From DASTGO01 sp035719045 (GTDB lineage Bacteria > Actinomycetota > Actinomycetes > Actinomycetales > Kineosporiaceae), in the NCBI GenBank assembly GCA_035719045.1, contig DASTGO010000406.1, positions 1 through 9,484 of the forward strand: 9,484 bases of DNA, in the 5' to 3' direction. Under the pieces are notes generated by a model. That model was not told the DNA's origin. It was given only the letters and a program-made list of their open reading frames with translations, and did not search any database. The translations under genes were made by a program, and so were the position numbers. This document shows, in pieces, positions 1-6,569 of this stretch (the first letter of the stretch is position 1; each line of letters opens with the position of its first letter).

Positions 1-147
1 CTGATCCGCGGCACCCGGGCTCGGCATACTGACCAAAGTCACGACCGTCAGAAGACGATCATGGCCGGTGGGTCCCAAGTCCCGAACGGCCCCCTGGTGA
101 GGGCTGTCAAGTACTCGCCCGGTGCGGTCGACTCTGAGAACGTTGGG

Positions 148-176
148 TTTCGCGCGGGCTCACCCGGACCTATCCT
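148..176 (+). promoter_or_regulatory. weak candidate promoter for the DUF3040 gene
   Basis: A TATCCT hexamer at 171-176 resembles an actinobacterial -10 (TANNNT). It lies 17 bp after a poor -35-like TTTCGC at 148-153, and 36 bp before the GTG start at 213. The -35 match is weak and only the -10 and its distance to the gene favour it, so this is a guess. Confidence 0.25.
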
Positions 177-212
177 GGTCGTCTACGCACTGTGCACCTG
201 GAGGAGGTCGAC

Positions 213-605
213 GTGCCGCTCTCCGAGAATGAGCAGCGCCTGCTCGAACAGATGGAGCGCGCGCTGTACGCCGAGGACCCCAAGTTCGCCTCGGCCATGC
301 GCGGTGCAGCCCGGCGCTCAGGCACCGGCCGTCGTCTGCTCATCGGGGCCGTAGGCATCATCGCCGGCCTCATCCTGCTCGTCGTCGGTGTCGCCCAGCA
401 GATGGTCGTGCTGGGCGTCCTCGGTTTCGTGTTCATGCTCGCCGGCACGGCCTACGCCGTCTCCGCCCAGCGTCGGCACGGCCCCACCGGTGTCGTCGGC
501 GCCTCCGGCAAGGTCCGCCCCGCCGCCGGCGCAGCTCGTCGCCGTCGCGGCTCCTTCATGCAGCGTCTCGAAGAGCGGTGGGACCGCCGGCGCGACCAGC
601 GTTGA
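213..605 (+). CDS. DUF3040 family small membrane protein
   Basis: A 130-residue protein of the actinobacterial DUF3040 family, whose function is not established. The N-terminus (residues 1-30, beginning PLSENEQRLLEQMERAL and continuing with the AEDPKFAS motif) is the family signature and probably a short cytoplasmic helix. Two hydrophobic segments follow, at about residues 42-60 and 64-84. The C-terminal tail of about 45 residues is very basic, with RRRR and WDRRRDQR. I chose the GTG at 213 because GGAGGAGGT lies at 200-208 just ahead of it and family members begin with PLSE. An in-frame GTG at 192 would add seven residues encoding that ribosome site. Members of this family are often found close to mraZ in actinobacteria (for example near Rv2166c in Mycobacterium tuberculosis), so a link to division or envelope is plausible but inferred. 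It converges with the transglutaminase gene. Confidence 0.9.
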   Translation: MPLSENEQRLLEQMERALYAEDPKFASAMRGAARRSGTGRRLLIGAVGIIAGLILLVVGVAQQMVVLGVLGFVFMLAGTAYAVSAQRRHGPTGVVGASGKVRPAAGAARRRRGSFMQRLEERWDRRRDQR

Positions 606-632
606 TCCCCGCCTGACCTCCGGCCCACAGCA

Positions 633-670
633 CGCCCCGGTCCGCCCGCCCTCGCGGGGGAGCCGGGGCG
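633..670. terminator. GC-rich hairpin in convergent gap, candidate bidirectional terminator
   Basis: CGCCCCGG at 633-640 is perfectly complementary to CCGGGGCG at 663-670, an 8-bp stem. Inside it, CCC at 649-651 can pair with GGG at 656-658. It lies 27 bp after the DUF3040 stop and about 120 bp beyond the transglutaminase stop, the right place for a terminator serving both converging genes. No T-tract follows on either strand, which is common in high-GC actinobacteria but leaves the role unproven. Confidence 0.45.
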
Positions 671-678
671 CACTGCTG

Positions 679-716
679 TTCGAGCACGGCCGCCCGGTTC
701 GAGCACGGCCGCCCGG
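679..716. repeat. exact 2 x 19-bp tandem duplication
   Basis: The unit TTCGAGCACGGCCGCCCGG occurs at 679-697 and again at 698-716 with no mismatch. It lies in the non-coding gap between two converging genes, just after the candidate terminator. Absence of drift suggests a recent slippage event. No function is evident. Confidence 0.85.
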
Positions 717-788
717 CCGCCGATCAGATCAGGCCGATCATCCGCCCGTCTCCGGGGATCAGGGCGTCCCGATCACCCGCGCCCTGGG

Positions 789-3167
789 TCACTCCTCCGG
801 GCGGGATCCCGCGTCGACCGAGGTGCGCCACCGCGAGCCCAGCGAGGAGGCCCGGACGGTGGCCCGGTTCGCTGCCGCGTCTGCGCGGCGGGCCACCCCG
901 GCCAGTGCCGCGACACCGGACGGGGGAAACAGCAGGGCACGCCGCCTCGTACCGGCCGGGACGGTCGGGGCCACCGCGCCCGCCACGGTCCGGACGTCCG
1001 CCCGCAGCTCGCCGACCGTGCGCACCGGACTGCCCGGAGGGGCGTAGCGGGCACTTTCCACATCGGCGACCAACCGGGTCAGCGCCTCCCGCTCCGCCGG
1101 GCCCAGGTCTCGCTCGCCGACGAGGTGGACCTGCAGGGCGCGGGGGGTCCAGGACGCCGCCCAGCCCACCCCGAGATCCTGCAGGGACGTCGCGAGCTCG
1201 TCCCAGGCGGCCTCCGCGCGCTCCACCGGCGTGGTCGCCCGGGCCCAGCGCCGACGGCGGGTCGCCGTCGACGCCAGCCACGGCAGCGCCAGGACGAACA
1301 GCACCAGGGCGATCACGCCGAGCAGACGCCACGGGAGCGAGCGCAGCCAGGTCAGGGGTCCGCTGCTGGTCCGGTTCGCGGTGCCGGCGGTGTCCGTCCG
1401 GTCCGGACGCGCCTTCGCCGACGGCTGGGCGGACGGTCCCGCGGAGGCGCTGGTGCTCGGGGCCGGAACGTTCGGGGTCGTCGTCTGCGGCAGGGTCCAG
1501 GCCGGGGCCGCCCCGCTGCGGGTGGCCGGTGTCGGCTCGAACCGGACCCAGCCCACCCCGTCGAAGTACAGTTCGGGCCAGGCATGCGCATCCCGCAGGC
1601 TGATCGCGTAGGTGTGCGCGTCGATCGCGCTCCCGGGCAGGAACCCGACCGCCACCCGTGACGGGATGCCCAGGGTCCGCGCCATCACCGCCATCGCTGA
1701 CGCGAACTGCACGCAGTAACCCTGCCGGTGGGTGAGGAAGTCGGCGACCGCGTCCTGGCCGCTGTCGCCGCGGCCGTTGCCGGGCAGGTTCTCGTTGTAG
1801 GTGAACCCACCGCCGCTGCGGAACCAGGTCTGCAGCCGGACCGCCTGCTCATAGGCCGTGCCACCGCCCGCCACGGTCCTGGCCTGCTGGGCGATCGAGT
1901 CCGGCAGGCCCTTCGGCAGCGCGGTGAACCTGGTGGCCACCGCCGCCGGGGGCCTGCCCGCCGCGGACAGCTGCTGTGAGGTGGGGTCCACGACGAGGTA
2001 CCGCGCGGTGTAGGTGATGTTCTGCGTGGTGACGCCCTCGCCGACGACGTTGAGCGTGCCGGCGTCCCACAGCCACCGGCCGGAGATGTCCACCTGCGTC
2101 GTGGGGTACGGCAGCGGGAGATAGGTCTGGGCCAGCGCACCGATCGAGATCCTGCTGCTGTGCGCGGTGGTCCGCACCGCGGGCCCGAGCCCGGGGGCGG
2201 TGGGCAGGCCGGACGTCACCAGCTGGCTGCGTGCCAGGGAGCCGGTGGTCGGCTGCCAGATCGCCCCGGTGAACTGGTCGTCGGTGACGATCCTCAGCGG
2301 CTGCGGGGCAGGTGCGTCGGAGGTGTAGCGGATGACCACCTGCTCGCTGCGGGAGCCGAGGTCGGCCCGCAGGTTGAGGATCGGGTTGACCACGCTGATG
2401 GTGGTGCCCGAGCCGGGACCGGACCCGGTGCCGGGACCGGGACCGATCAGCCGCTGACCGAGCCCGGGGACGACGGCGGGCACGGCCAGGGCGGCGACCA
2501 GACAGGCGGCCGCGACCCGGCGCGCCCCGCTCAGCGGCCCACCGAGCCCACCGGCCTCCTGGCCCGACCCGGACAGCACCCGCCCCCAGCTGCGGATCCG
2601 GTCTCCGGCGTCGGCGCCGACCAGGACCAGGTAACCGGCGGCCGAGAGCAGGAAGTACACCCAGGGCAGCCCCCCGGGCAGCACCGCCGCCGGGACGCAG
2701 TACACGGCGAGCAGCGGCAACCCGGCCACCGCCGGACGGCGCAGGGTCACCGCGATCAGGTCCACCAGCAGCCCGACCAGGCCGACCCCGCTGCAGACCA
2801 GGAGCAGCAGGCCCCGGGTCGCCTCGACCGGGGGCCGTTCATGCCGGGTGACATCCAGCCCGTCGGCGAGCAGCTGCTGCAGGCCCTGGACGGCGGGCGG
2901 TCCGGGCAGGACCCCCCACAGGGCGGTGTCGCGGGCGAACAGCGCCGTGAGCGTGATCGTGAACATGGCCAACTGTGCGGCGATGACGATCACCGGCTGC
3001 CGGGTGACCTGGCGCATGCTCGCGCCGACCCCGGTGCACAGTGCGACCACGACGACGGTGGCGGCGAACCAGCCCAGCCCCTGGACCAGGGGGGCCAGCG
3101 TGAACCCCGTCAGCATGGTCGCCGCGAAGGATGCCAGCGTCACCCGGGCCTGGGTCGCCGCGGTCAT
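789..3167 (-). CDS. membrane-anchored transglutaminase-like (TgpA/DUF3488-type) protein
   Basis: A 792-residue protein with the layout of bacterial TgpA-like transglutaminases. The N-terminal half is polytopic: hydrophobic segments lie at about residues 11-45, 57-77, 118-142, 146-163, 167-184 and 217-236. A Gly/Pro linker (about 241-255) leads into an extracytoplasmic domain. The transglutaminase core holds the catalytic Cys in GYCVQFASAMAVMARTLGIP (Cys485), the His in DAHAWPELYF (His528) and an acidic third residue in VRFEPTP (Glu544). A Thr/Ser/Pro linker follows (about 560-600), then a last TM segment at about 612-632 and a cytoplasmic tail of about 160 residues resembling DUF4129. The true start is the ATG at 3167-3165, which overlaps the upstream stop by one base (TGATG) with GGGGAGG five bases before it. 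It is the last gene of the MoxR-DUF58 operon. The family is assigned by motif; the substrate is unknown, and peptide cleavage or crosslinking in the envelope is inferred. Confidence 0.9.
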   Translation of the reverse strand: MTAATQARVTLASFAATMLTGFTLAPLVQGLGWFAATVVVVALCTGVGASMRQVTRQPVIVIAAQLAMFTITLTALFARDTALWGVLPGPPAVQGLQQLLADGLDVTRHERPPVEATRGLLLLVCSGVGLVGLLVDLIAVTLRRPAVAGLPLLAVYCVPAAVLPGGLPWVYFLLSAAGYLVLVGADAGDRIRSWGRVLSGSGQEAGGLGGPLSGARRVAAACLVAALAVPAVVPGLGQRLIGPGPGTGSGPGSGTTISVVNPILNLRADLGSRSEQVVIRYTSDAPAPQPLRIVTDDQFTGAIWQPTTGSLARSQLVTSGLPTAPGLGPAVRTTAHSSRISIGALAQTYLPLPYPTTQVDISGRWLWDAGTLNVVGEGVTTQNITYTARYLVVDPTSQQLSAAGRPPAAVATRFTALPKGLPDSIAQQARTVAGGGTAYEQAVRLQTWFRSGGGFTYNENLPGNGRGDSGQDAVADFLTHRQGYCVQFASAMAVMARTLGIPSRVAVGFLPGSAIDAHTYAISLRDAHAWPELYFDGVGWVRFEPTPATRSGAAPAWTLPQTTTPNVPAPSTSASAGPSAQPSAKARPDRTDTAGTANRTSSGPLTWLRSLPWRLLGVIALVLFVLALPWLASTATRRRRWARATTPVERAEAAWDELATSLQDLGVGWAASWTPRALQVHLVGERDLGPAEREALTRLVADVESARYAPPGSPVRTVGELRADVRTVAGAVAPTVPAGTRRRALLFPPSGVAALAGVARRADAAANRATVRASSLGSRWRTSVDAGSRPEE

Positions 3168-4684
3168 CAGCGCCTCCCCGTACCGTCGCCGAGCCCGTTG
3201 CCGCCGCTGAGCCCGTTGCCGCCGCTGAGCCCGTTGCCGCCGCTGAGCCCGTTGCCGCCGCCGGGGTTCCCGGCGGGCACCCAGTTTCCGGTGAACCCGC
3301 CGCCCTGGCCGGACACCAGGGGCGGCGGGGGAGCACCGCCCGCCGAGGTGGGGCTGGCCAGCGGGATCGGTCCGGTGCCGGTCCGCAACGGCCGGGCCTG
3401 GGGTGCGGGAGCCCGTCCGGTGCCGGCGACCCGTTGCCAGACCTGCGTGATGTTCTCCTCCGGGCCGGCGTCGGTGACCAGCCACCCGCCCGAGCGCAGC
3501 ACCGCGGCGGCGTGCTCCCGGCGGTCGTCGAGGTCGGCGGCGACCTGCGTCGGCAGCACCGACCAGGCGGTGGTCCGCAGCAGTACGGCGATCCCCCGCG
3601 CACCTTGCCGGCCGAGCCTGGCCAGCGCGGTGGCCTCCCCGTCGTCGATCTCCCCGAGGATCGCGACGATCAGCCCGTCCCCGCCTCCGCGGGCCAGCAC
3701 GCCCAGCGCTCCCGGCAGGGTTTCGGGCCCGTCGGCCTCGACCACGGCGAGTTCGTCGAGCAACTGCCCGGCGCTGTCCCCCGAGTACGGGCCGGTCCAG
3801 GTCGAGGGGTGTTCGTCGAGCACCAGGCGGACGCCGAACCGCTGCCCGGCCAGGTGTACCCCGACCGAGGCCGCGGCGATCACCGCCCATTCGAAGGACG
3901 AGCCGGGTCCCTCGCCGCGGTGGCCGTCCCGGCGGGCATCGAGCACGACGGTGGCGCGCAACTGCCGGGCCTGCTCGTCCCGGCGGACCATGAGTTCGCC
4001 GCGCCGTGCCGTGGACCGCCAGTGCACCCGGCGCAGGTCGTCGCCCTGGCGGTACTCCCGGGTGGCCACGTCGTCCTCGCCGCTGGCGGCGGCGCTGCGG
4101 GCCAGCGACTCCCCGGTGCCCACCCACATCCCGCCCGCCTGGACCTGCGACAGCGGGAAGATCGGCGGCACCACGACCAGCGGGTCGGTCGCCGTGAACG
4201 AGCGGGTGACCTCGCACATCCCGAACGGGTCCGCCAGGCGCAGCCGCAGCGGGCCGATCAGGTACCGGCCCCGCAGTTGTGACCGCAGGGAGTAGGTGAC
4301 CGCGGCCCGCCGCCCCCCGGCCAGCCGGGCCAGCACGAACCGCGGCGACGGCCCCAGGGAGTACGGCACCCGGTCCTCCGCCAGCAGCACCCGGGTGGGC
4401 AGCCGGGTGAGGTTCTCCAGTTCCAGGCGGACCCGGGTGGTGGAACCGGCCACCACCCGCTGCGGGGTGATGGTACGGACCAGGGACAGCCGGTAGCGGG
4501 CCCGGCCGAGCACGATGGCGCAGGCCAGCGGGAGCGAGACCAGCAACACTCCCGCGCGCAGCAGGTCCCGTTGCCCGAGCACCAGGGCGCAGGCCGCGGC
4601 GGCGCCGCCGGCCGCCAGGAAGGACCGTCCTCGGGTGGTCAGGCCCTGGAGGGCGGGCCGAAGCCAGGCGGGGAGGCCGGCCAT
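3167..4684 (-). CDS. DUF58 domain protein with a C-terminal GGNGLS repeat tail
   Basis: A 505-residue protein of the DUF58 family, which usually accompanies MoxR ATPases. Two hydrophobic segments near the N-terminus (about 21-38 and 41-60) form a membrane hairpin. A beta-rich region (about 65-180) follows, then the DUF58 signature YRQGDDLRRVHWRSTA with the following GELMVR (residues 211-234). A region resembling a von Willebrand factor A fold starts at VVLDARRDG (about 246). From about residue 425 the tail is low in complexity, rich in Pro, Gly and Asn, and ends in four tandem GGNGL(S/G) hexapeptides (about 476-499). The ATG at 4684-4682 begins two bases after the MoxR stop (TGACCATG) with no clear ribosome site of its own, which points to translational coupling. 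DUF58 proteins are thought to work with MoxR in assembling or activating envelope or metallo-complexes; the exact partner here is unknown. Confidence 0.92.
   Translation of the reverse strand: MAGLPAWLRPALQGLTTRGRSFLAAGGAAAACALVLGQRDLLRAGVLLVSLPLACAIVLGRARYRLSLVRTITPQRVVAGSTTRVRLELENLTRLPTRVLLAEDRVPYSLGPSPRFVLARLAGGRRAAVTYSLRSQLRGRYLIGPLRLRLADPFGMCEVTRSFTATDPLVVVPPIFPLSQVQAGGMWVGTGESLARSAAASGEDDVATREYRQGDDLRRVHWRSTARRGELMVRRDEQARQLRATVVLDARRDGHRGEGPGSSFEWAVIAAASVGVHLAGQRFGVRLVLDEHPSTWTGPYSGDSAGQLLDELAVVEADGPETLPGALGVLARGGGDGLIVAILGEIDDGEATALARLGRQGARGIAVLLRTTAWSVLPTQVAADLDDRREHAAAVLRSGGWLVTDAGPEENITQVWQRVAGTGRAPAPQARPLRTGTGPIPLASPTSAGGAPPPPLVSGQGGGFTGNWVPAGNPGGGNGLSGGNGLSGGNGLSGGNGLGDGTGRR
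3191..3262. repeat. 4 x 18-bp tandem repeat inside the DUF58 gene
   Basis: The + strand unit GAGCCCGTTGCCGCCGCT repeats at 3191-3208, 3209-3226, 3227-3244 and 3245-3262, with only the final base of the last copy differing. It is in frame on the minus strand and encodes GGNGLS hexapeptides near the DUF58 C-terminus. A unit length divisible by three means copy number can vary without breaking the reading frame. Confidence 0.95.
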
Positions 4685-4686
4685 GG

Positions 4687-5664
4687 TCAGGCCGAGGCCC
4701 GGGCCCGCGGGACCGGCACATGTGCCAGCAGTGCCGCCAGCACATCCTCCGGGGTACGCCGGGACAGTTGTGCGTCGGCGCTGGGCAGCAGCCGGTGGGC
4801 CAGCACGGGCAGCAGGAGGGCCTGCACGTCGTCGGGCAGGACGTGGTCGCGGCCGTGGAGGGCGGCATGCGCCTTGGCCGCCCGGAGCAGGTGCAGGGCG
4901 GAGCGCGGGGAGGCGCCCAGCCGCAGGTCCCCGTTCTGCCGGGTGGCCCGGACCAGGGCCACCACGTACTCCTTGATCGCCTCCGAGGCGTAGACCGCGC
5001 GGGCGGTGAGGATCATCCGGTACACCGTCTCGCCGTCGGAGACCGGGGCGAGCTGGGACAGCGGGTCGTGGTCCCCGTGATGTTCGAGCATCTGGATCTC
5101 GGCGGCTGCCGCCGGGTACCCCATCGAGAGCCGGGCCATGAACCGGTCGCGCTGCGCCTCCGGCAGCGGGTAGGTGCCCTCCATCTCCACCGGGTTCTGG
5201 GTGGCGATGACGATGAAGGGGGGCTGCAGCCGGTACGTGGTCCCGTCGACGGTGACCTGCCGTTCCTCCATGCATTCCAGAAGGGCGGACTGGGTCTTCG
5301 GGCTGGCCCGGTTGATCTCGTCGCCGACGACCACGTTGGCGAACACCGCACCGGGCTTGAACTCGAAGTCCTGCTTCTCCTGGTTGTAGATACTGACGCC
5401 GGTGACGTCGCTGGGCAGCAGGTCCGGGGTGAACTGGATCCGGCGGACCGAGCACCCGATCGACCGGGCGAGGGCCTTGGCCAGCATCGTCTTGCCGACC
5501 CCGGGCACGTCCTCCAGCAGCAGATGACCCTCGGCGAGCAGCACGGTGACCGCCAGGCGGACCACATCCGGCTTGCCCTCGATCACGGACTCGACGCCGG
5601 CGCGGATCGCGCCCGTGGTCGACACCAGGGTGTCGATCGACATCTGCCCAGCGTCCGTCGTCAC
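4687..5664 (-). CDS. MoxR family AAA+ ATPase
   Basis: A 325-residue MoxR-type AAA+ ATPase, the usual full length. Visible motifs, in order: Walker A in EDVPGVGKTML (Lys58, Thr59), the region FTPDLLPSDVTG, Walker B in VVVGDEINR (Asp115, Glu116), sensor 1 in IATQNPVE (Asn157), and the arginine-bearing LPEAQRDRF (about 167-175), typical of the family. The C-terminal lid domain contains GASPRSALHLLRAAKA. I chose GTG at 5664-5662 because AGGAG lies five bases upstream. A GTG at 5670, two codons earlier with GGAG six bases upstream, is nearly as good, and an ATG at 5643 is also in frame. It is first in the operon, followed by DUF58 two bases after its stop. MoxR ATPases act as chaperone-like remodelers; with DUF58 and a transglutaminase the target is probably envelope-located, which is inference. 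Confidence 0.95.
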   Translation of the reverse strand: MTTDAGQMSIDTLVSTTGAIRAGVESVIEGKPDVVRLAVTVLLAEGHLLLEDVPGVGKTMLAKALARSIGCSVRRIQFTPDLLPSDVTGVSIYNQEKQDFEFKPGAVFANVVVGDEINRASPKTQSALLECMEERQVTVDGTTYRLQPPFIVIATQNPVEMEGTYPLPEAQRDRFMARLSMGYPAAAAEIQMLEHHGDHDPLSQLAPVSDGETVYRMILTARAVYASEAIKEYVVALVRATRQNGDLRLGASPRSALHLLRAAKAHAALHGRDHVLPDDVQALLLPVLAHRLLPSADAQLSRRTPEDVLAALLAHVPVPRARASA

Positions 5665-5838
5665 AGGCACTCCTCACTCCGCCCGGCGTCCGGACACCCC
5701 GGCGCCGATGGGCCGCGTGCGGTCAGTCTGTCAGGTCGGGCAGCCGGTGACGTCCCGCGCTCGCCGCGGGAGGCCTGTCCGGCCTGTCCGCCGACAGCTG
5801 ATCCCACCTTCACCCCCGAGGCCTCCTCCGCGCGAGCC

Positions 5839-5854
5839 CCCCACTTCCCCCCAC
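5839..5854 (-). promoter_or_regulatory. MraZ-like box pair facing the moxR operon
   Basis: On the minus strand GTGGGG occurs at 5854-5849 and again at 5844-5839, exactly 10 bp apart. The minus-strand sequence GTGGGGGGAAGTGG (5854-5841) is identical over 14 bases to 6062-6075 in the mraZ promoter. Known MraZ sites are TGGGN direct repeats with 5-nt gaps, so the spacing fits, although only two boxes are present rather than three. It lies about 175 bp upstream of moxR. Binding is inferred. Confidence 0.5.
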
Positions 5855-5901
5855 TGATTCCGCCTCGGGGGTGCGGCGCCCCTACGTCACTTCGGAATCA
5901 G
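5854..5901. promoter_or_regulatory. 9-bp perfect inverted repeat with a nested hairpin
   Basis: CTGATTCCG at 5854-5862 is the exact reverse complement of CGGAATCAG at 5893-5901, with a 30-bp spacer. Within the spacer GGGGTGCGGCGCCCC can fold into a stem of about 6 bp including one G-U pair. It directly adjoins the reverse-strand MraZ-like box pair. It could be a dyad operator or an RNA structure in a moxR leader; nothing in the sequence decides between them. Confidence 0.5.
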
Positions 5902-5935
5902 CGATTGTTTGCCGGAATTGACGCGATATTCGGTC

Positions 5936-5959
5936 TTGTCTTCGGGTGGGTGAAGACAA
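5936..5959. promoter_or_regulatory. 8-bp perfect hairpin in the divergent region
   Basis: TTGTCTTC at 5936-5943 is perfectly complementary to GAAGACAA at 5952-5959, leaving the 8-base loop GGGTGGGT. It sits in the most AT-rich part of the divergent intergenic region. There is no T-tract after it on + and no gene ending nearby, so a terminator is unlikely. A dyad operator is the more natural reading. Confidence 0.5.
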
Positions 5960-5985
5960 TGCGGCTCGCCGTGGGGTCGACCGCC

Positions 5986-6001
5986 CCCCACTCCCCCCCA
6001 T
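5986..6001 (-). promoter_or_regulatory. second reverse-strand MraZ-like box pair (one box imperfect)
   Basis: On the minus strand ATGGGG at 6001-5996 and GTGGGG at 5991-5986 are 10 bp apart, the same period as in the mraZ promoter. The surroundings are runs of G, so chance occurrence is easier here than at 5839-5854. Confidence 0.35.
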
Positions 6002-6055
6002 CGCTCTGACCTGCGGAATCGTCAAAACGGAGGGTCTTCAGAAGGCCGATTCTCG

Positions 6056-6083
6056 TTGACGGTGGGGGGAAGTGGAGTAGAGT
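6056..6083 (+). promoter_or_regulatory. mraZ promoter (sigma-70 type)
   Basis: The -35 is TTGACG at 6056-6061 and the -10 is TAGAGT at 6078-6083, separated by 16 bp. Both match the housekeeping consensus for actinobacteria (TTGAC and TANNNT). Transcription would start near 6090, giving a leader of about 48 bases before the ATG at 6138. It probably drives mraZ and the downstream division genes. Confidence 0.75.
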
Positions 6084-6087
6084 GGGG
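6062..6087 (+). promoter_or_regulatory. MraZ operator: three GTGGRG boxes with 10-bp period
   Basis: GTGGGG at 6062-6067, GTGGAG at 6072-6077 and GTGGGG at 6082-6087 are in exact 10-bp register. Described MraZ sites consist of three TGGGN-type direct repeats separated by 5 nt upstream of mraZ. Here the boxes fill the spacer and run over the -10 hexamer, so a bound MraZ would block RNA polymerase, consistent with autorepression. Position and periodicity are seen; binding is inferred from the family. Confidence 0.8.
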
Positions 6088-6137
6088 CCACTTGGAGCCG
6101 GGTGGCCCGACCCGGCTGGCCGAGGGGAGGCGAGCCG

Positions 6138-6569
6138 ATGTTTCTCGGCACGTACACCCCCCGGCTGGACGACAAAGGCCGCCTGATCCTCCCCGCGAAG
6201 TTCCGCGAGCAGCTGGAGGCAGGAGTGGTGGTGACCCGAGGCCAGGAGCGATGCCTGTACGTGTTCCCGGTGTCGGAGTTCGAGCGCCTCGCCGAACAGT
6301 TGCGCCAGGCCCCCGTGACGAGCAAGCAGGCGCGGGACTACCTGCGCGTGTTCCTCTCCGGGGCCAGTGACGAGGAGCTGGACAAGTCGGGCCGGGTGAC
6401 CATCCCGCCGATGCTGCGCCAGTACGCCGGCCTGAACCGCGACTGCGCGGTGATCGGTGCCGGCCAGCGCGTGGAGATCTGGGACCTGCAGGCCTGGGAG
6501 ACCTACCTGGCCGAGCAGGAGGAGGCGTTCGCCGACACGGCCGAGGAGGTGGTACCGGGGCTCTTCTGA
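6138..6569 (+). CDS. mraZ: MraZ, transcriptional regulator of the dcw cluster
   Basis: A 143-residue MraZ, the normal family length, with two AbrB-like (SpoVT/MraZ) DNA-binding half-domains. The first carries LDDKGRLILPAKFRE (residues 10-24, with the DxxxR motif as Asp11 to Arg15). The second carries LDKSGRVTIPPMLRQYAGL (81-99, Asp82 to Arg86). MraZ forms a ring-shaped oligomer that binds spaced repeats in its own promoter and represses the division cluster. The start is ATG at 6138 (MFLGTY), preceded by GGGGAGG at 6124-6130, seven bases away; an open frame further upstream lacks family homology. It is the first gene of the cluster, downstream of three GTGGRG boxes and 314 bp ahead of rsmH. 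The C-terminus ends in the acidic stretch EEAFADTAEEVVPGLF, as usual in actinobacteria. Confidence 0.98.
   Translation: MFLGTYTPRLDDKGRLILPAKFREQLEAGVVVTRGQERCLYVFPVSEFERLAEQLRQAPVTSKQARDYLRVFLSGASDEELDKSGRVTIPPMLRQYAGLNRDCAVIGAGQRVEIWDLQAWETYLAEQEEAFADTAEEVVPGLF

Noticed and set aside
1..26. Possible minus-strand gene starting at ATG 26-24 and leaving the window
   Set aside because: Only nine codons are visible, with no ribosome site upstream, so it cannot be separated from chance.
2160..4295. 711-codon open frame on + across the DUF58 and transglutaminase genes
   Set aside because: It is antisense to two genes with clear family motifs. It has repetitive Gly/Arg/Pro/Gln composition and no recognisable domain, and long antisense frames are normal at this GC content.
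3168..4868. Upstream extension of the transglutaminase frame on the minus strand, which would give a 1359-residue protein
   Set aside because: The extension lies out of frame over DUF58 and reads as Arg/Gly/Pro-rich noise. A good ribosome site and ATG at 3167 overlapping the DUF58 stop define the true start.
4685..5677. Upstream extension of the DUF58 frame through moxR (836-residue protein)
   Set aside because: The extra residues are a shifted-frame shadow of the MoxR ATPase. The DUF58 protein begins naturally at the ATG at 4684, two bases after the moxR stop.
5918..5946. TTGACG at 5918-5923 as a second + strand promoter
   Set aside because: No -10-like hexamer lies 16-18 bp downstream (the sequence there is TTCGGG), unlike the good pair at 6056-6083.
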